Below are positions 8,494 through 17,761 of a stretch of 64,000 nucleotides of DNA, one piece after another. The position numbers and the translations under genes are program-made. Source of the DNA: Christiangramia aestuarii (GTDB lineage Bacteria > Bacteroidota > Bacteroidia > Flavobacteriales > Flavobacteriaceae); the NCBI RefSeq assembly GCF_009735585.1, contig NZ_VJVW01000001.1:481698-545697 (forward strand), given 5' to 3'. The notes beneath the pieces are model-generated. The model worked only from the letters and a program-made list of their open reading frames with translations, was not told the origin of the DNA and did not search any database. Each line of letters starts with the position of its first letter. Within the stretch, counting starts at the first letter, position 1.

Positions 8494-9801
8494 TTAGAGA
8501 TACACTCTAAAATTTTCTATTTCTACTTTCGCTTTAAGATCATGTAATAGATTGTAAAGGCCAAAAAAGGTCCTACTCATATAGAGAAAGTGTCTGCTTC
8601 CCCTATTTCCATTCATTCTTCGTAATTCAGGGTCCTTAGAATATTTTTCGCTTAGTTCAGTAAGATGTTTCCAAAATTTCTCGTCGGTAAAGTCAAACCT
8701 TTCAGATTGAAACGGTGTCGAAAACATGGTGAACATCTCGTGAAACATTTCAGAAAAGAATTCTTTTTCTTTTTCAGAATCATTCTCGTTGAGAATTTCC
8801 AGCTCGTAAAGCCTTTGATAAAAGAATTCCTTATTGTTTAAATTTTCTCTATTTGTTAAAGAGAAATAAGGTTCATAAAAATCCTGGGGGATCTGTTTGA
8901 TACACCCAAAATCTATTGTTATAAGGTTATGGTCCTTATCTACCAGAAAATTGCCGGGATGTGGATCTGCATGTACCTGTTTTAAGCCATGTATCTGGAA
9001 CATGTAAAAATCCCACAAAGCCTGACCCACTTTGTTTGCCAGCTCCTCGTCTTCGTTCTGCCTGGCAAATTCACTCAGATGGATCCCGTCCATCCAATCC
9101 ATCGTAATAATTCGTTCACTCGAAAGTTCTTCGTAATATTTCGGAAATTTTAGATTCGGAATATGTGCACAGGCTTCAGAAATTTCCTTGCTCTGCTTTA
9201 CTTCTAGCACATAATCTGTTTCTTCCAGCAATTTACCTTCAACTTCCTTGAAATACTTTTCAGAATCTTTCGCCTGTAGATTGAACATCTTTAAGGCAAT
9301 TGGCTTTACCATCGCCAGATCTGAACTGATACTATCTGCAACCCCCGGATATTGGATTTTCACAGCAAGTTTTTTCCCTTCTTTTGTCGCTTTATGCACC
9401 TGACCGATGCTGGCGGCATTTACCGACTGGGTTGCAAATGTATCGTATAAGTCTTCAGGATATTCTCCATGGTATTTTTTAAAAGTCTTACGTACCAAAG
9501 GGGCAGACAGTGGCGGCACACTAAATTGCGCCAGGCTAAATTTCTCTACATATGCTCCAGGAAGAAGATTCTTCTCCATGGAAAGCATTTGGGCGACCTT
9601 TAAGGCGCTACCTTTCAGGCTTTTCAGACCGTCATAAATATCGGTAGCATTATCTTCATCCAGCTCATCTCTGGTCAACTCGGGATTAAAGGCTTTTTTA
9701 CCATAATATTTCAGGTAATTGCCACCTATTTTCACCCCGGTAGATACCAGCTTTCCGGTTCTGCCTAATTTGCCTGTTGGTATGCTATCTATGGTTTTCA
9801 T
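8494..9801 (-). CDS. ABC1/AarF/UbiB family atypical kinase
   Basis: A member of the ABC1 atypical-kinase family (UbiB/COQ8 relatives, tied to isoprenoid-quinone or lipid metabolism). Visible motifs: a KxGQ-like segment at residues 63-71 that reads 'KGSALKVAQ' (the usual G is replaced by A), the alanine-rich loop and 'SIGQVH' at 131-136, the ATP lysine in 'AVKIQYPGV' (146-154), the catalytic 'HADPHPGN' (277-284) and 'DFG' (297-299). The N-terminal part is shorter than E. coli UbiB and there are no C-terminal membrane helices, so it is probably soluble. It lies 19 bases after the TetR-like gene and is surely cotranscribed with it. Confidence 0.88.
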   Translation of the reverse strand: MKTIDSIPTGKLGRTGKLVSTGVKIGGNYLKYYGKKAFNPELTRDELDEDNATDIYDGLKSLKGSALKVAQMLSMEKNLLPGAYVEKFSLAQFSVPPLSAPLVRKTFKKYHGEYPEDLYDTFATQSVNAASIGQVHKATKEGKKLAVKIQYPGVADSISSDLAMVKPIALKMFNLQAKDSEKYFKEVEGKLLEETDYVLEVKQSKEISEACAHIPNLKFPKYYEELSSERIITMDWMDGIHLSEFARQNEDEELANKVGQALWDFYMFQIHGLKQVHADPHPGNFLVDKDHNLITIDFGCIKQIPQDFYEPYFSLTNRENLNNKEFFYQRLYELEILNENDSEKEKEFFSEMFHEMFTMFSTPFQSERFDFTDEKFWKHLTELSEKYSKDPELRRMNGNRGSRHFLYMSRTFFGLYNLLHDLKAKVEIENFRVYL

Positions 9802-9820
9802 CTATCTTTCTTCTTTAGGC

Positions 9821-10492
9821 TTAGGCCATTCTTTCTTTCCATAGAAATTTGCCAAAATCGACCACTCTTTCTAATGGGGTATTATCGAATACGTCAAAGA
9901 CCGTATTTACAGATTTTTCTATCGCCACATCGGTACTTTCAAAGGCTGCGGAATTATCGTCCATCCAGAATTTTAGCAGGAACAGGAACTGTACCCACAC
10001 ACCTTCAGAAAATAACATTTCATTCTGCTGAAAGACCTTTAAGGATTTTTCCCTGTTATTATCTGCTATAAGTTCTTTCCCGAAGTTCTTCATTCTTTTC
10101 CTAAGTGTCTTAAGCTGGTCCATGGTCTTTAGGGACTGCCCATGCTCATTTAAAGTGTACAATACGTAACTGCGGTTGGCAGTGAGAACTTCAAAAAATG
10201 TGTAGAAGAAAGTGAGCAGCTTTTCACGGTTAGAGAAAGTAGCATACTCTTTAGATTTCTCCATTACTTCAGTACTATTGTCAAAGAACTTTTCCCAGAT
10301 CGCTTTTCTTAATCCTTCAAAGCTTCCGAAAAATTTATAGAAGTCAGCTTCGGTTAGACCATTATCCTTGGTGAACTTGTAAACACTCTTAGGAGTTTTC
10401 TCATGTTCCAGAACATGGTCCATATAAATAGCGATGAGCCTATCTGCATTTGGTTTTTCCTTCACTTTACTATTTCCTGTCTTCTTCGCCAT
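9821..10492 (-). CDS. TetR-family-like transcriptional regulator
   Basis: A 223-residue protein. After a basic N-terminus (MAKKTGNSKVKEK) come a helix 'RLIAIYMDHVLE' and a helix-turn-helix-like stretch 'KSVYKFTKDNGLTEADFYKFFGSFEGLRKAIW', the TetR DNA-binding layout with the typical 'YKFFGSKEGL'-like end. The C-terminal ~150 residues are an all-helical domain that would bind the ligand and dimerise. The ATG at 10492 is chosen over a longer frame because a TAnnTTTG promoter box lies 18 bases upstream of it. It leads the operon with the ABC1 kinase, which it may control together with itself. Confidence 0.75.
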   Translation of the reverse strand: MAKKTGNSKVKEKPNADRLIAIYMDHVLEHEKTPKSVYKFTKDNGLTEADFYKFFGSFEGLRKAIWEKFFDNSTEVMEKSKEYATFSNREKLLTFFYTFFEVLTANRSYVLYTLNEHGQSLKTMDQLKTLRKRMKNFGKELIADNNREKSLKVFQQNEMLFSEGVWVQFLFLLKFWMDDNSAAFESTDVAIEKSVNTVFDVFDNTPLERVVDFGKFLWKERMA

Positions 10493-10509
10493 AATTTTAA
10501 TTTCTATTT

Positions 10510-10517
10510 CAAAAATA
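10510..10517 (-). promoter_or_regulatory. Bacteroidetes -7 box (TATTTTTG) upstream of the TetR/ABC1 operon
   Basis: Exact TAnnTTTG match 17 bases before the regulator's ATG. No well-placed TTG is obvious at -33, so the call rests on the -7 box and its position. Confidence 0.5.
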
Positions 10518-10518
10518 C

Positions 10519-10564
10519 AACATTTGTTCAAGTTTTTTCCATAAACTTTAAACAAAACTTTGTT
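10519..10564. promoter_or_regulatory. Candidate operator: two AACA/TGTT dyads
   Basis: Two inverted repeats of similar sequence lie just upstream of the -7 box: AACATTTGTT at 10519-10528 and AACAAAACTTTGTT at 10551-10564. Their place beside the promoter of a TetR-like gene fits autoregulation, but the region is AT-rich and such dyads arise by chance. Confidence 0.3.
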
Positions 10565-10706
10565 AAATATTTACTAGGTTTTTTGGAATCAGGGTTTTAG
10601 ACGACATGCCCGCCATTTAATTACAGTAAGTGTCAGTTTGACAGCAATTCACTAATGGTATTTTTTTTGAAATCAGAAATGCGAATCAAAATTTAAAATC
10701 ATACCT

Positions 10707-12593
10707 ATGGCAACCGGAAAAATAAATGTATCTGTTGAAAACATTTTTCCGCTCATCAAGAAGTTTTTATACAGTGATCATGAAATCTTTTTGAGGGAGC
10801 TTATATCAAATGCAACCGATGCAACTCTTAAACTCAAGCACCTAAGCAGTCTTGGGGAAGCGAATGTAGAATATGGTAACCCGACCATCGAAGTGAAGAT
10901 CGATGAGAAGAACAAGACCCTTCATATTATCGACCAGGGGATCGGGATGACCAAGGAGGAAGTTGAAAAATACATCAACGAAGTAGCTTTCTCTGGCGCT
11001 GAAGAATTTTTACATAAATATAAGGATTCCGCTAAAGACAGCGGGATCATTGGTCATTTTGGTCTTGGTTTCTACTCTGCCTTTATGGTAGCTAACAAAG
11101 TAGAGATCATCACCAAATCTCATAAAGACGAACCAGCGGCTCACTGGGTTTGTGAAGGTACCACCGAATTCAAACTTGAAGAAGCTGATAAAAAGGAACA
11201 TGGTACCGAAGTTATTCTTCATATAAATGAAGATGACAAGGAATTCCTTGAAGAGAATCGCATTCAGGAATTACTGGTGAAGTATAACAAGTTCATGCCT
11301 ATCCCGATCAAGTTCGGAACCAAGGAAGAAACACTTCCCCTTCCTGAGGATGCACCTGAAGATGCCAAGCCGGAAACAAAAACCGTTGATAACATCATCA
11401 ACAACCCAAACCCGGCCTGGACCAAGCAGCCAACAGATCTTGAAGAAAAGGATTATAACGACTTCTACCGCGAATTGTATCCTATGCAGTTCGAGGAGCC
11501 GTTATTCCATATTCACCTTAATGTAGATTATCCGTTCAACCTTACCGGGATCCTTTATTTCCCAAGGATGGCGCAGGATATGAACATTCAAAAGGATAAA
11601 ATTCAGCTTTACCAGAACCAGGTTTTTGTAACCGATAATGTGGAAGGTATAGTTCCTGAATTCCTTACCATGCTTCGCGGGGTGATCGATTCTCCGGATA
11701 TCCCGTTGAACGTTTCAAGATCATACCTTCAGGCAGATGGTGCTGTTAAAAAGATCTCTAGCTATATCACACGAAAAGTGGCAGATAAGCTGAAGAGTCT
11801 TTTCAACAATAACAGGGAAGATTTCGAGAAGAAGTGGAACGACATCAAGATCGTGATTGAATACGGTATGCTAACCGAAGACAAGTTCTTCGAAAAAGCT
11901 GACAAATTTGCGCTGTACCCAACTACAGATGGTGACTATTACACTTACGAGGAGCTGGAAAAAGCGATCAAGGAAAACCAGACCGATAAAGACGGAAATA
12001 TGGTGATCCTTTATGCTTCTAACGAAAATGAGCAGCATAGCTATATCGAAGCAGCCAAAGACAAAGGATACAAAGTACTTCTGTTGGATTCGCCAATCGT
12101 ATCTCACCTGCTTCAAAAGCTGGAAACTTCTAAAGAGAAGATCTCTTTTGTACGTGTAGATTCAGATCACGTAGATAACCTTATTAAAAAGGATGACGAA
12201 AAGATCTCTAAACTTTCAGATGAAGAGAAAGAGAAGCTTAAAGCAGATTTTGAAAAGGTGATCCCTTCAGAAAAGTATACCATACAGATGGAAGCGATGG
12301 ACAGCAATGCTGCGCCATTGATCATCACCCAGCCAGAATTCATGCGTAGAATGAAAGAAATGCAGCAAACCGGCGGTGGTGGAAGGTTTGGTATGGGCAA
12401 TATGCCAGAGATTTATAACCTGGTTGTGAATACCAACCACGACCTCATCAATACCATTCTTAACACCAAAACCGAGAAGAAACAGCAGCGTCTAATCAAG
12501 CAATCCTTAGACCTGGCCAGATTATCTCAGAACCTTCTTAAAGGTGAGGAATTAACTGCCTTTATCAAGAGAAGTTTTGATATGGTAAAATAA
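10707..12593 (+). CDS. htpG: Molecular chaperone HtpG (Hsp90)
   Basis: Cytosolic ATP-dependent chaperone of the Hsp90 family. 628 residues is typical of bacterial HtpG. The N-terminal GHKL ATPase shows 'LRELISNATDA' (catalytic Glu and Mg-binding Asn), 'IDQGIGMTKEEV' and the lid/glycine box 'GHFGLGFYSAFMV'. The middle domain has the 'NVSRSYLQADGAVKKI' segment with the conserved arginine. The C-terminal dimerisation part includes 'GNMPEIYNLVVNTNHDLI'. The gene stands alone and ends in a UUCG-loop terminator. Confidence 0.97.
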   Translation: MATGKINVSVENIFPLIKKFLYSDHEIFLRELISNATDATLKLKHLSSLGEANVEYGNPTIEVKIDEKNKTLHIIDQGIGMTKEEVEKYINEVAFSGAEEFLHKYKDSAKDSGIIGHFGLGFYSAFMVANKVEIITKSHKDEPAAHWVCEGTTEFKLEEADKKEHGTEVILHINEDDKEFLEENRIQELLVKYNKFMPIPIKFGTKEETLPLPEDAPEDAKPETKTVDNIINNPNPAWTKQPTDLEEKDYNDFYRELYPMQFEEPLFHIHLNVDYPFNLTGILYFPRMAQDMNIQKDKIQLYQNQVFVTDNVEGIVPEFLTMLRGVIDSPDIPLNVSRSYLQADGAVKKISSYITRKVADKLKSLFNNNREDFEKKWNDIKIVIEYGMLTEDKFFEKADKFALYPTTDGDYYTYEELEKAIKENQTDKDGNMVILYASNENEQHSYIEAAKDKGYKVLLLDSPIVSHLLQKLETSKEKISFVRVDSDHVDNLIKKDDEKISKLSDEEKEKLKADFEKVIPSEKYTIQMEAMDSNAAPLIITQPEFMRRMKEMQQTGGGGRFGMGNMPEIYNLVVNTNHDLINTILNTKTEKKQQRLIKQSLDLARLSQNLLKGEELTAFIKRSFDMVK

Positions 12594-12616
12594 ACCTTAT
12601 TCGATATTTGAATGCC

Positions 12617-12646
12617 AACCGCTTTCCTTCGGGGAAGCGGTTTTTT
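12617..12646 (+). terminator. Rho-independent terminator of htpG with UUCG loop
   Basis: Stem AACCGCTTTCC / GGGAAGCGGTT (one G-U pair) closed by a TTCG tetraloop and followed by T6. It covers the start region of a longer in-frame reading of the next gene, which argues for the later ATG at 12690. Confidence 0.85.
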
Positions 12647-12689
12647 ATTTGATGTACATTCTTTTCGTACTTTTAAAAAAATTCCAGCA

Positions 12690-13505
12690 ATGAAAAAATT
12701 AAGTTTCCTTTTCGCCTTCTTGTTAATTATAAGCTGTAAACAGAATACTTCTGAAGAGCAAATACCGGTGGAACCAGATAACGGTATCGGCGATGGGGCC
12801 ACTCCCCCGAAAGTTTTCTCTTTTTCTGAAAATATAGAGGAAGCACATAACAAGGCGGCTTTCATGAACCAACCGGCCGTGGCCTTTGATATCAACCTGA
12901 AATTTGGCGGCCAGACCCGTCTGGAGGGAAGGGTGACCATGACCACCAATTCCACGAAAGTGCGGGTAGATAAAGCCGACGGTTCCTCGATCATTTATGA
13001 CGGTGAAAAAGTATTTATGAGCCCGGATACTTCTGAAGCTAAGGGAGCGAGATTCGACATTTTCACCTGGCAGTATTTCTTTGCCATGCCTTTTAAACTT
13101 ACCGATCCAGGTACGGTTTGGGAAGAACAGCAACCAAAGATGCTGGACAGTATAAGCTATGATACGGCAAAACTTAGTTTTAAATCAAATATTGGTGACT
13201 CTCCAGACGACTGGTATGTTGTTTATAAGGACCAAGAAACCAACAGACTAAAGGCAGCAGCCTATATTGTCACCTTCAGCAAGGAAAAAGAAAAAGCGGA
13301 AGAAGATCCGCACGCGATCGTTTATTCAGATTTTAAGTCTGTAGAAAATGTAGATATCGCTACCAAATGGAGTTTCCACAACTGGAATTCTGAGGATGGA
13401 TTTGGCGAAAAACTAGGCGAGGCGACCATCTCGAACATCAGGTTCTTCGACCCTAAGAAAGATTATTTCAAGGCGCCTGAAAAAGCCCAGGAGGTGACGA
13501 AATAA
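12690..13505 (+). CDS. Hypothetical lipoprotein
   Basis: A lipoprotein by its signal (MKKLSFLFAFLLIISCKQN; cysteine at residue 16). The mature part of about 255 residues reads as beta-rich: 'AFDINLKFGGQTRLEGRVTMTTNSTKVRVDKADGSSIIYDGEKVFMSP' and 'SISYDTAKLSFKSNIGDSPDDWYVVYKDQETNRLKAAAYIVTF'. That layout resembles the LolA/LolB-like 'outer membrane lipoprotein-sorting' fold, but I cannot confirm membership. The start at 12690 is chosen because the upstream frame runs through the htpG terminator. It is convergent with the downstream sensor kinase with no bases between their ends. Confidence 0.7.
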   Translation: MKKLSFLFAFLLIISCKQNTSEEQIPVEPDNGIGDGATPPKVFSFSENIEEAHNKAAFMNQPAVAFDINLKFGGQTRLEGRVTMTTNSTKVRVDKADGSSIIYDGEKVFMSPDTSEAKGARFDIFTWQYFFAMPFKLTDPGTVWEEQQPKMLDSISYDTAKLSFKSNIGDSPDDWYVVYKDQETNRLKAAAYIVTFSKEKEKAEEDPHAIVYSDFKSVENVDIATKWSFHNWNSEDGFGEKLGEATISNIRFFDPKKDYFKAPEKAQEVTK

Positions 13506-15746
13506 TTATAATTCTTCGGTATACTCGTTAAGGCTAAGATTCTTGTAAACGATCTGGTAGAACTGCTGTACATCATAAGGTTTGATGATAATGCCGCTCA
13601 TCCCGGCAGCCTGAATCTCTTCCCTGATCTCCTCTACTTCAACCGCAGTAAGGGCTAGGACAGGAATATGCTGGTCGAATTTCCTGATCTCTTTAGTAGC
13701 TTCCAGGCCTGAAATTCCTGGCATATTCACATCCATCAAAACAAGGTCATAATTTCCATTCTGTACCAGGTCAATGGCGGTTTGCCCATCCCCCGCTACC
13801 TCGCATTCGAAATCCTTCTTTTCCAGTATTCGTTTGGTCACCACCTGGTTGATACGGTTATCGTCCACGATTAGAATCCTCTTCCTATCCTCATTATGCA
13901 ATGACTTGAATTCCTCTTCAGGTTTTTCGATCTCCTTTTTAGAGGTATCGACTTTGAATAGGATCGAGAAACTAAAAGTGGAACCTTTACCCTCTTCACT
14001 TTCCAGATTTATTTTAGACCTGAAAAGTTTAAGCAGCCTTTTTACAATGGGCAAACCAAGTCCTGTGCCCTGGTAATTGTAATTGGAATTACTTAGCTGT
14101 GAGAATTCTTCGAAGATCACTTTCTTCTTGCTTTCCGGAATTCCCGGGCCATCATCCTTAATTTCAAAATAGATCTTGGAGGTTTCGGCTTCACTGTCTA
14201 TTTGGCGGGCAATGATATGGATATTTCCCCTTTCGGTAAATTTGGTCGCATTCCCAACAAGGTTCATTAGAACCTGTGAAAGCCTAACGGAATCACCTAT
14301 CAGGTAGGCCGGGATACTTTCATCGATATCCAGGTGTATCTTGTTCCTGTTCTGCACCCTGGTGAACTCGAAACTATTAACGATGCTATTCATAAGGTCA
14401 CGCAGGTTGAAAGAAACATTTTCGAGCTTCACCTCATTAGATTCCATTTTATTCATCTGCAAGACATCGTTAATGAGCGCCAGCAGGTAATCTGCAGAAA
14501 ATTTCAGGGATTTAAGATCGCTTTTGTGCTTGTCCAGGCTCTTATCCTCAAGAAGAAGCGAAGTAAGGCCTATCACTCCATAAAGTGGGGTTCTTATTTC
14601 GTGGCTTACCGTACTAAAAAATCTTGTTTTAAGTAAGGAAAGCTTTTCAGCTTCAACCTTGGCATCGCGATACTGAACGTTCTTATGCTTTAGCTTTTCG
14701 ATCAGGTTTTGACGGTCGCGGTTCACCTTATATAGAAAGACCAGGATAAAGATCATCCCGATGGAAGAAAAAACCATAACCACTACTTTTTCCTTGGATT
14801 TCTGGATGATATCGTTCTGGTATTTCTGTTCCTTCTCGGCAATTAAAAGGTCCTTTTTATACTGGTTGAGATTAAACCTGGCATTAGCGATCTCTGTTTG
14901 TTTTAGTTTCTCCTTTTCAAAAACCTGTTCATTATAATCGATGTATTTTTGCTGAGCCTCGTAAGCCTTTTTATAATCACCTTTTTGGGCCAACATTTTT
15001 GAATATTCCCGGTAAGTATCTGCTGCAAGCAATATAGCGCTATCCTTTTCCACCATTCTTAGAGAGGTTTCAAAATAGTACCTGGCGGTATCATATTCTT
15101 TTTCCTGGCTGAAATACCGGCCATGCAGCATATAAATTTGGGAGTATAAATATTCTTTATATTCCTTATCTAAAGAATCAGTCACCTCTGTAGAATCAAG
15201 TAATTCAAGGGAGTTATGAATATAGGGATATGCTTTTTTATGCTGCCCAAGATCCAGGTAAGTCCAGCCAATATTTGTCCTGGGAGTAATCACATCTAAA
15301 GGAGATCCAACCTTTTTTGCTTCTTTGATAGCCTCATTATAAAATGAAATACCTTTATAAGTAGTTTGCGGTATCTCTGAATATACATTCCCCAGGTTAT
15401 TATAGGCATGCATGAGCAAGGTATCGTTCTTACTCAGGTAGGCATATTCCAGACCAAGTGTATAATTTTTCCGAGCACGTGCACTATCCTTTTTATCTGT
15501 ATAAATATGTCCTAGAAAGTTATATCCCTTAGAGATATAATAATGGTTTTTAAGGTCTTTAGCCTTTGTAAGCAAAGAGTGGGTAATATCTATAGCCTGC
15601 TCATAATGATAATTATCGACTTCATTAATAAGACTATCCAGCAACTCTTCCAATTCTTTTTCAATGTAGGAATCATCGGCTTGAGCTCTAGACGAATTAC
15701 AGATAAATAGGCACAGGAGAAATAAAAGAAAATAATTTTTCTTCAA
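13506..15746 (-). CDS. TPR-containing hybrid sensor histidine kinase / response regulator
   Basis: A signal peptide (KKNYFLLFLLCLFICNSSRAQ) leads a periplasmic sensor of TPR repeats (about residues 40-290, e.g. 'KGYNFLGHIYTDKKDSARARKNYTLGLEYA' spread over repeats). One membrane helix follows (about 322-341). The kinase core is HisKA with His382 in 'FFSTVSHEIRTPLYGV', then HATPase with 'LMNLVGNATKF', 'DDGPGIP' and 'GTGLGLPIV'. A C-terminal receiver domain carries Asp672 in 'LVLMDVNMPG'. No DNA-binding output is fused, so phosphate probably passes onward to a separate Hpt protein or feeds back. The start codon is TTG; no ATG gives the signal peptide. Confidence 0.9.
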   Translation of the reverse strand: MKKNYFLLFLLCLFICNSSRAQADDSYIEKELEELLDSLINEVDNYHYEQAIDITHSLLTKAKDLKNHYYISKGYNFLGHIYTDKKDSARARKNYTLGLEYAYLSKNDTLLMHAYNNLGNVYSEIPQTTYKGISFYNEAIKEAKKVGSPLDVITPRTNIGWTYLDLGQHKKAYPYIHNSLELLDSTEVTDSLDKEYKEYLYSQIYMLHGRYFSQEKEYDTARYYFETSLRMVEKDSAILLAADTYREYSKMLAQKGDYKKAYEAQQKYIDYNEQVFEKEKLKQTEIANARFNLNQYKKDLLIAEKEQKYQNDIIQKSKEKVVVMVFSSIGMIFILVFLYKVNRDRQNLIEKLKHKNVQYRDAKVEAEKLSLLKTRFFSTVSHEIRTPLYGVIGLTSLLLEDKSLDKHKSDLKSLKFSADYLLALINDVLQMNKMESNEVKLENVSFNLRDLMNSIVNSFEFTRVQNRNKIHLDIDESIPAYLIGDSVRLSQVLMNLVGNATKFTERGNIHIIARQIDSEAETSKIYFEIKDDGPGIPESKKKVIFEEFSQLSNSNYNYQGTGLGLPIVKRLLKLFRSKINLESEEGKGSTFSFSILFKVDTSKKEIEKPEEEFKSLHNEDRKRILIVDDNRINQVVTKRILEKKDFECEVAGDGQTAIDLVQNGNYDLVLMDVNMPGISGLEATKEIRKFDQHIPVLALTAVEVEEIREEIQAAGMSGIIIKPYDVQQFYQIVYKNLSLNEYTEEL

Positions 15747-15892
15747 CAGCAGGTTAGTTTAATTTAGTTAGATTCAGGGCGTTGAAATTACTCTATTTTA
15801 AGAATTTACACAACAAAAATCTGTTTTATGAACCTTTTTAACAAATTTCGTCATACCATATTTTCTCTTATCTTCATCAAAAATTGATCTTT

Positions 15893-16252
15893 ATGATATA
15901 CCCCTGGCATCTTTATTTAATGGCTTTTATGTATATAATCGCCGGAATCTTCCATTTTTTGAAACCCGCCATGTACATGAGGATCATGCCGCGCTACCTC
16001 CCGGCGCATAAGAGCCTGGTTTATTTAAGCGGCCTGGCCGAGATCATACTGGGAGTTTCGTTGCTATTCCCTGAAACTAAAGACTTGGCGATCTACGGGA
16101 TCATACTTATGCTTACTATTTTCCTTTTGGTACATTTTTACATGCTTTCAGGCAAAAAGGCCGCCGCAGGCATTCCCAGGTGGATTTTAATCGTAAGAAT
16201 ACCCTTACAGTTCTTTTTGATGTGGTGGGCCTGGTTCTATTTGAAATTTTAA
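15893..16252 (+). CDS. DoxX-like four-helix membrane protein
   Basis: 119 residues with four hydrophobic segments. The pattern 'YIIAGIFHFLKPAMYMRIMPRYLPAHKSLVYLSGLAEIILGVSLLFP' is typical of the DoxX-like/MauE family: helix, 'HF..P..Y...MP..LP', then 'SG..EI..G'. Such proteins are linked in some species to thiosulfate or redox metabolism, but most are uncharacterised. ATG at 15893; an in-frame TTG at 15884 is less likely. Its stop lies five bases before the AlkB-like gene, so the two form an operon. Confidence 0.8.
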   Translation: MIYPWHLYLMAFMYIIAGIFHFLKPAMYMRIMPRYLPAHKSLVYLSGLAEIILGVSLLFPETKDLAIYGIILMLTIFLLVHFYMLSGKKAAAGIPRWILIVRIPLQFFLMWWAWFYLKF

Positions 16253-16256
16253 GACC

Positions 16257-16841
16257 ATGAAAAAGCAGAGCATAGATCTTAAGGACGGGCAAATAGAATA
16301 CTATCCCACTTTTTTTGATCCCACTACGGCCGATGATTACCTGGAAAAATTACTTGACCTTAGCCAGTGGAAACAGGAGAAGATAAAACTATTTGGCAGG
16401 GAGATCCTGCAGCCACGACTCACTGCTCTTTTTGGAGAGGACGGCAAAAGTTATAGATATTCTGGCCTGGAAATGCACCCGCAACCATTCCCTCCTGAGC
16501 TGGAGGAGGTAAGGAGAAAATGCGAAAAATACAGCGATACCAGCTTTAATGTATGCCTGGCCAATTTATACCGGGATGGTGCCGATAGCATGGGATGGCA
16601 TGCCGATGACGAAAAGGAACTCGGCAAAAACCCAGTTATCGCTTCCGTAAGCCTGGGAGCCGAAAGGATCTTTCATTTAAAACATAAAATAGACAAAACT
16701 GCCAGGCATAAAATAAGGCTGCAACATGGCAGCCTTTTAATCATGAAAGGTTCAACCCAGGAATTCTGGAAACATCAGCTTCCCAAAACAAAAAAAGTCT
16801 CTGAACCCAGGATCAACCTAACCTATAGAAAGATCTATTAA
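16257..16841 (+). CDS. AlkB-like 2-oxoglutarate/Fe(II) dioxygenase
   Basis: Predicted to remove alkyl groups from damaged DNA or RNA bases by oxidative dealkylation. The iron triad is visible: His115 and Asp117 in 'GWHADDEKEL', and a distal His in 'EFWKHQLPK'. The 2-oxoglutarate arginine lies in 'SEPRINLTYRKIY', which also has the RxNxTxR signature. 'NLYRDGADSMGWHADD' and 'ASVSLGAERIF' match the short ALKBH2/3-type bacterial group. 194 residues is normal. It follows the DoxX-like gene by four bases, and its stop codon overlaps that of the convergent nuclease gene. Confidence 0.88.
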   Translation: MKKQSIDLKDGQIEYYPTFFDPTTADDYLEKLLDLSQWKQEKIKLFGREILQPRLTALFGEDGKSYRYSGLEMHPQPFPPELEEVRRKCEKYSDTSFNVCLANLYRDGADSMGWHADDEKELGKNPVIASVSLGAERIFHLKHKIDKTARHKIRLQHGSLLIMKGSTQEFWKHQLPKTKKVSEPRINLTYRKIY

Positions 16842-17638
16842 GAATCTGAACTTTCTTCCGCGTAAATTTCATTCAGGATTTTTGCCAGGCGAATCCCTCC
16901 TTTTTGCAATTGGTTCAATACGGTAGGCATATGTTCGTACATGTAGGAGTAACCTAGTTTTTCGCCGTTCTGAACCCCGGCATAAAGATCTTCAGCCATT
17001 TCCCTGGATTCGTAAACCCAATCCAGCAGCTTGCCTTTTTTAATTTCTTTGATCTCTTTCTTGGAAAGATCTTTGGTATTTATTGCAAGTTCGGTATAGC
17101 TCATCTGGTAAAAATTGATCATCTCACTATCCCATACCCTGTGGATATTAGAACCGTCATTAAACCATCTTACCTGAATATCGTTACCACCCTTATCTTC
17201 GGCATGCCCGGTGTGAAAAGGCTGATGAAGGTCTCCTACAAAATGCACCAGCATCTTCAAATAAAACTCCTTTTGTTCCTTGGAGGTTTCCTTATCTTTT
17301 AATGCGGCCACACATTTCCTGATTGCCTGAACCAGGTCTCCCTTTTTACTTGCCTCTTCGATCTTATACTTATCAGCTTCCGGAGAAATATTTACATAAT
17401 GCCAGGGACCATATTTTCTGTATTCAGGATCGCTTTTAATATCATCTGCGTAATTTGCCACGAACGCCAGGCCGTATCCTCCCAGCAATTCATCTATAGC
17501 TTCTTTAGCATTTTCGGTTAAATGTTTTTCTGCGATCTCAGCCGTTGCGCGGTGCCCGGTTTTACCCCAATCACCTTCAGATGCGAAGCTAAAAACCGAA
17601 ACCAGCAAGAAGGCGGCTGTAAACAAGATATTCTTCAT
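16838..17638 (-). CDS. Secreted S1/P1-type zinc nuclease
   Basis: Exported single-strand-specific nuclease family (also phospholipase-C-like fold). The signal peptide ends at 'VSVFSFASEGDWGKTGH', leaving the N-terminal zinc-ligand Trp close to the mature N-terminus, as in S1/P1 enzymes. Further zinc ligands appear in 'GHRATAEIAEKHL', 'WHYVNIS', 'HFVGDLHQPFHTGHAEDKGGND' and 'NIHRVWDSEMI'. At 266 residues it is of normal length. It probably acts in nucleic-acid scavenging outside the inner membrane. Convergent with the AlkB-like gene, sharing stop-codon bases. Confidence 0.9.
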   Translation of the reverse strand: MKNILFTAAFLLVSVFSFASEGDWGKTGHRATAEIAEKHLTENAKEAIDELLGGYGLAFVANYADDIKSDPEYRKYGPWHYVNISPEADKYKIEEASKKGDLVQAIRKCVAALKDKETSKEQKEFYLKMLVHFVGDLHQPFHTGHAEDKGGNDIQVRWFNDGSNIHRVWDSEMINFYQMSYTELAINTKDLSKKEIKEIKKGKLLDWVYESREMAEDLYAGVQNGEKLGYSYMYEHMPTVLNQLQKGGIRLAKILNEIYAEESSDS

Positions 17639-17761
17639 TATTTAAAATATTTGCGGCAAATATAAGGAAGCCAGAAAAAAATAACTGTTAAGAATAAAGA
17701 AGATTAAAATTTAATATTATATATTTATGATATCATTTTAATATCAGAAACTAATTCAATC

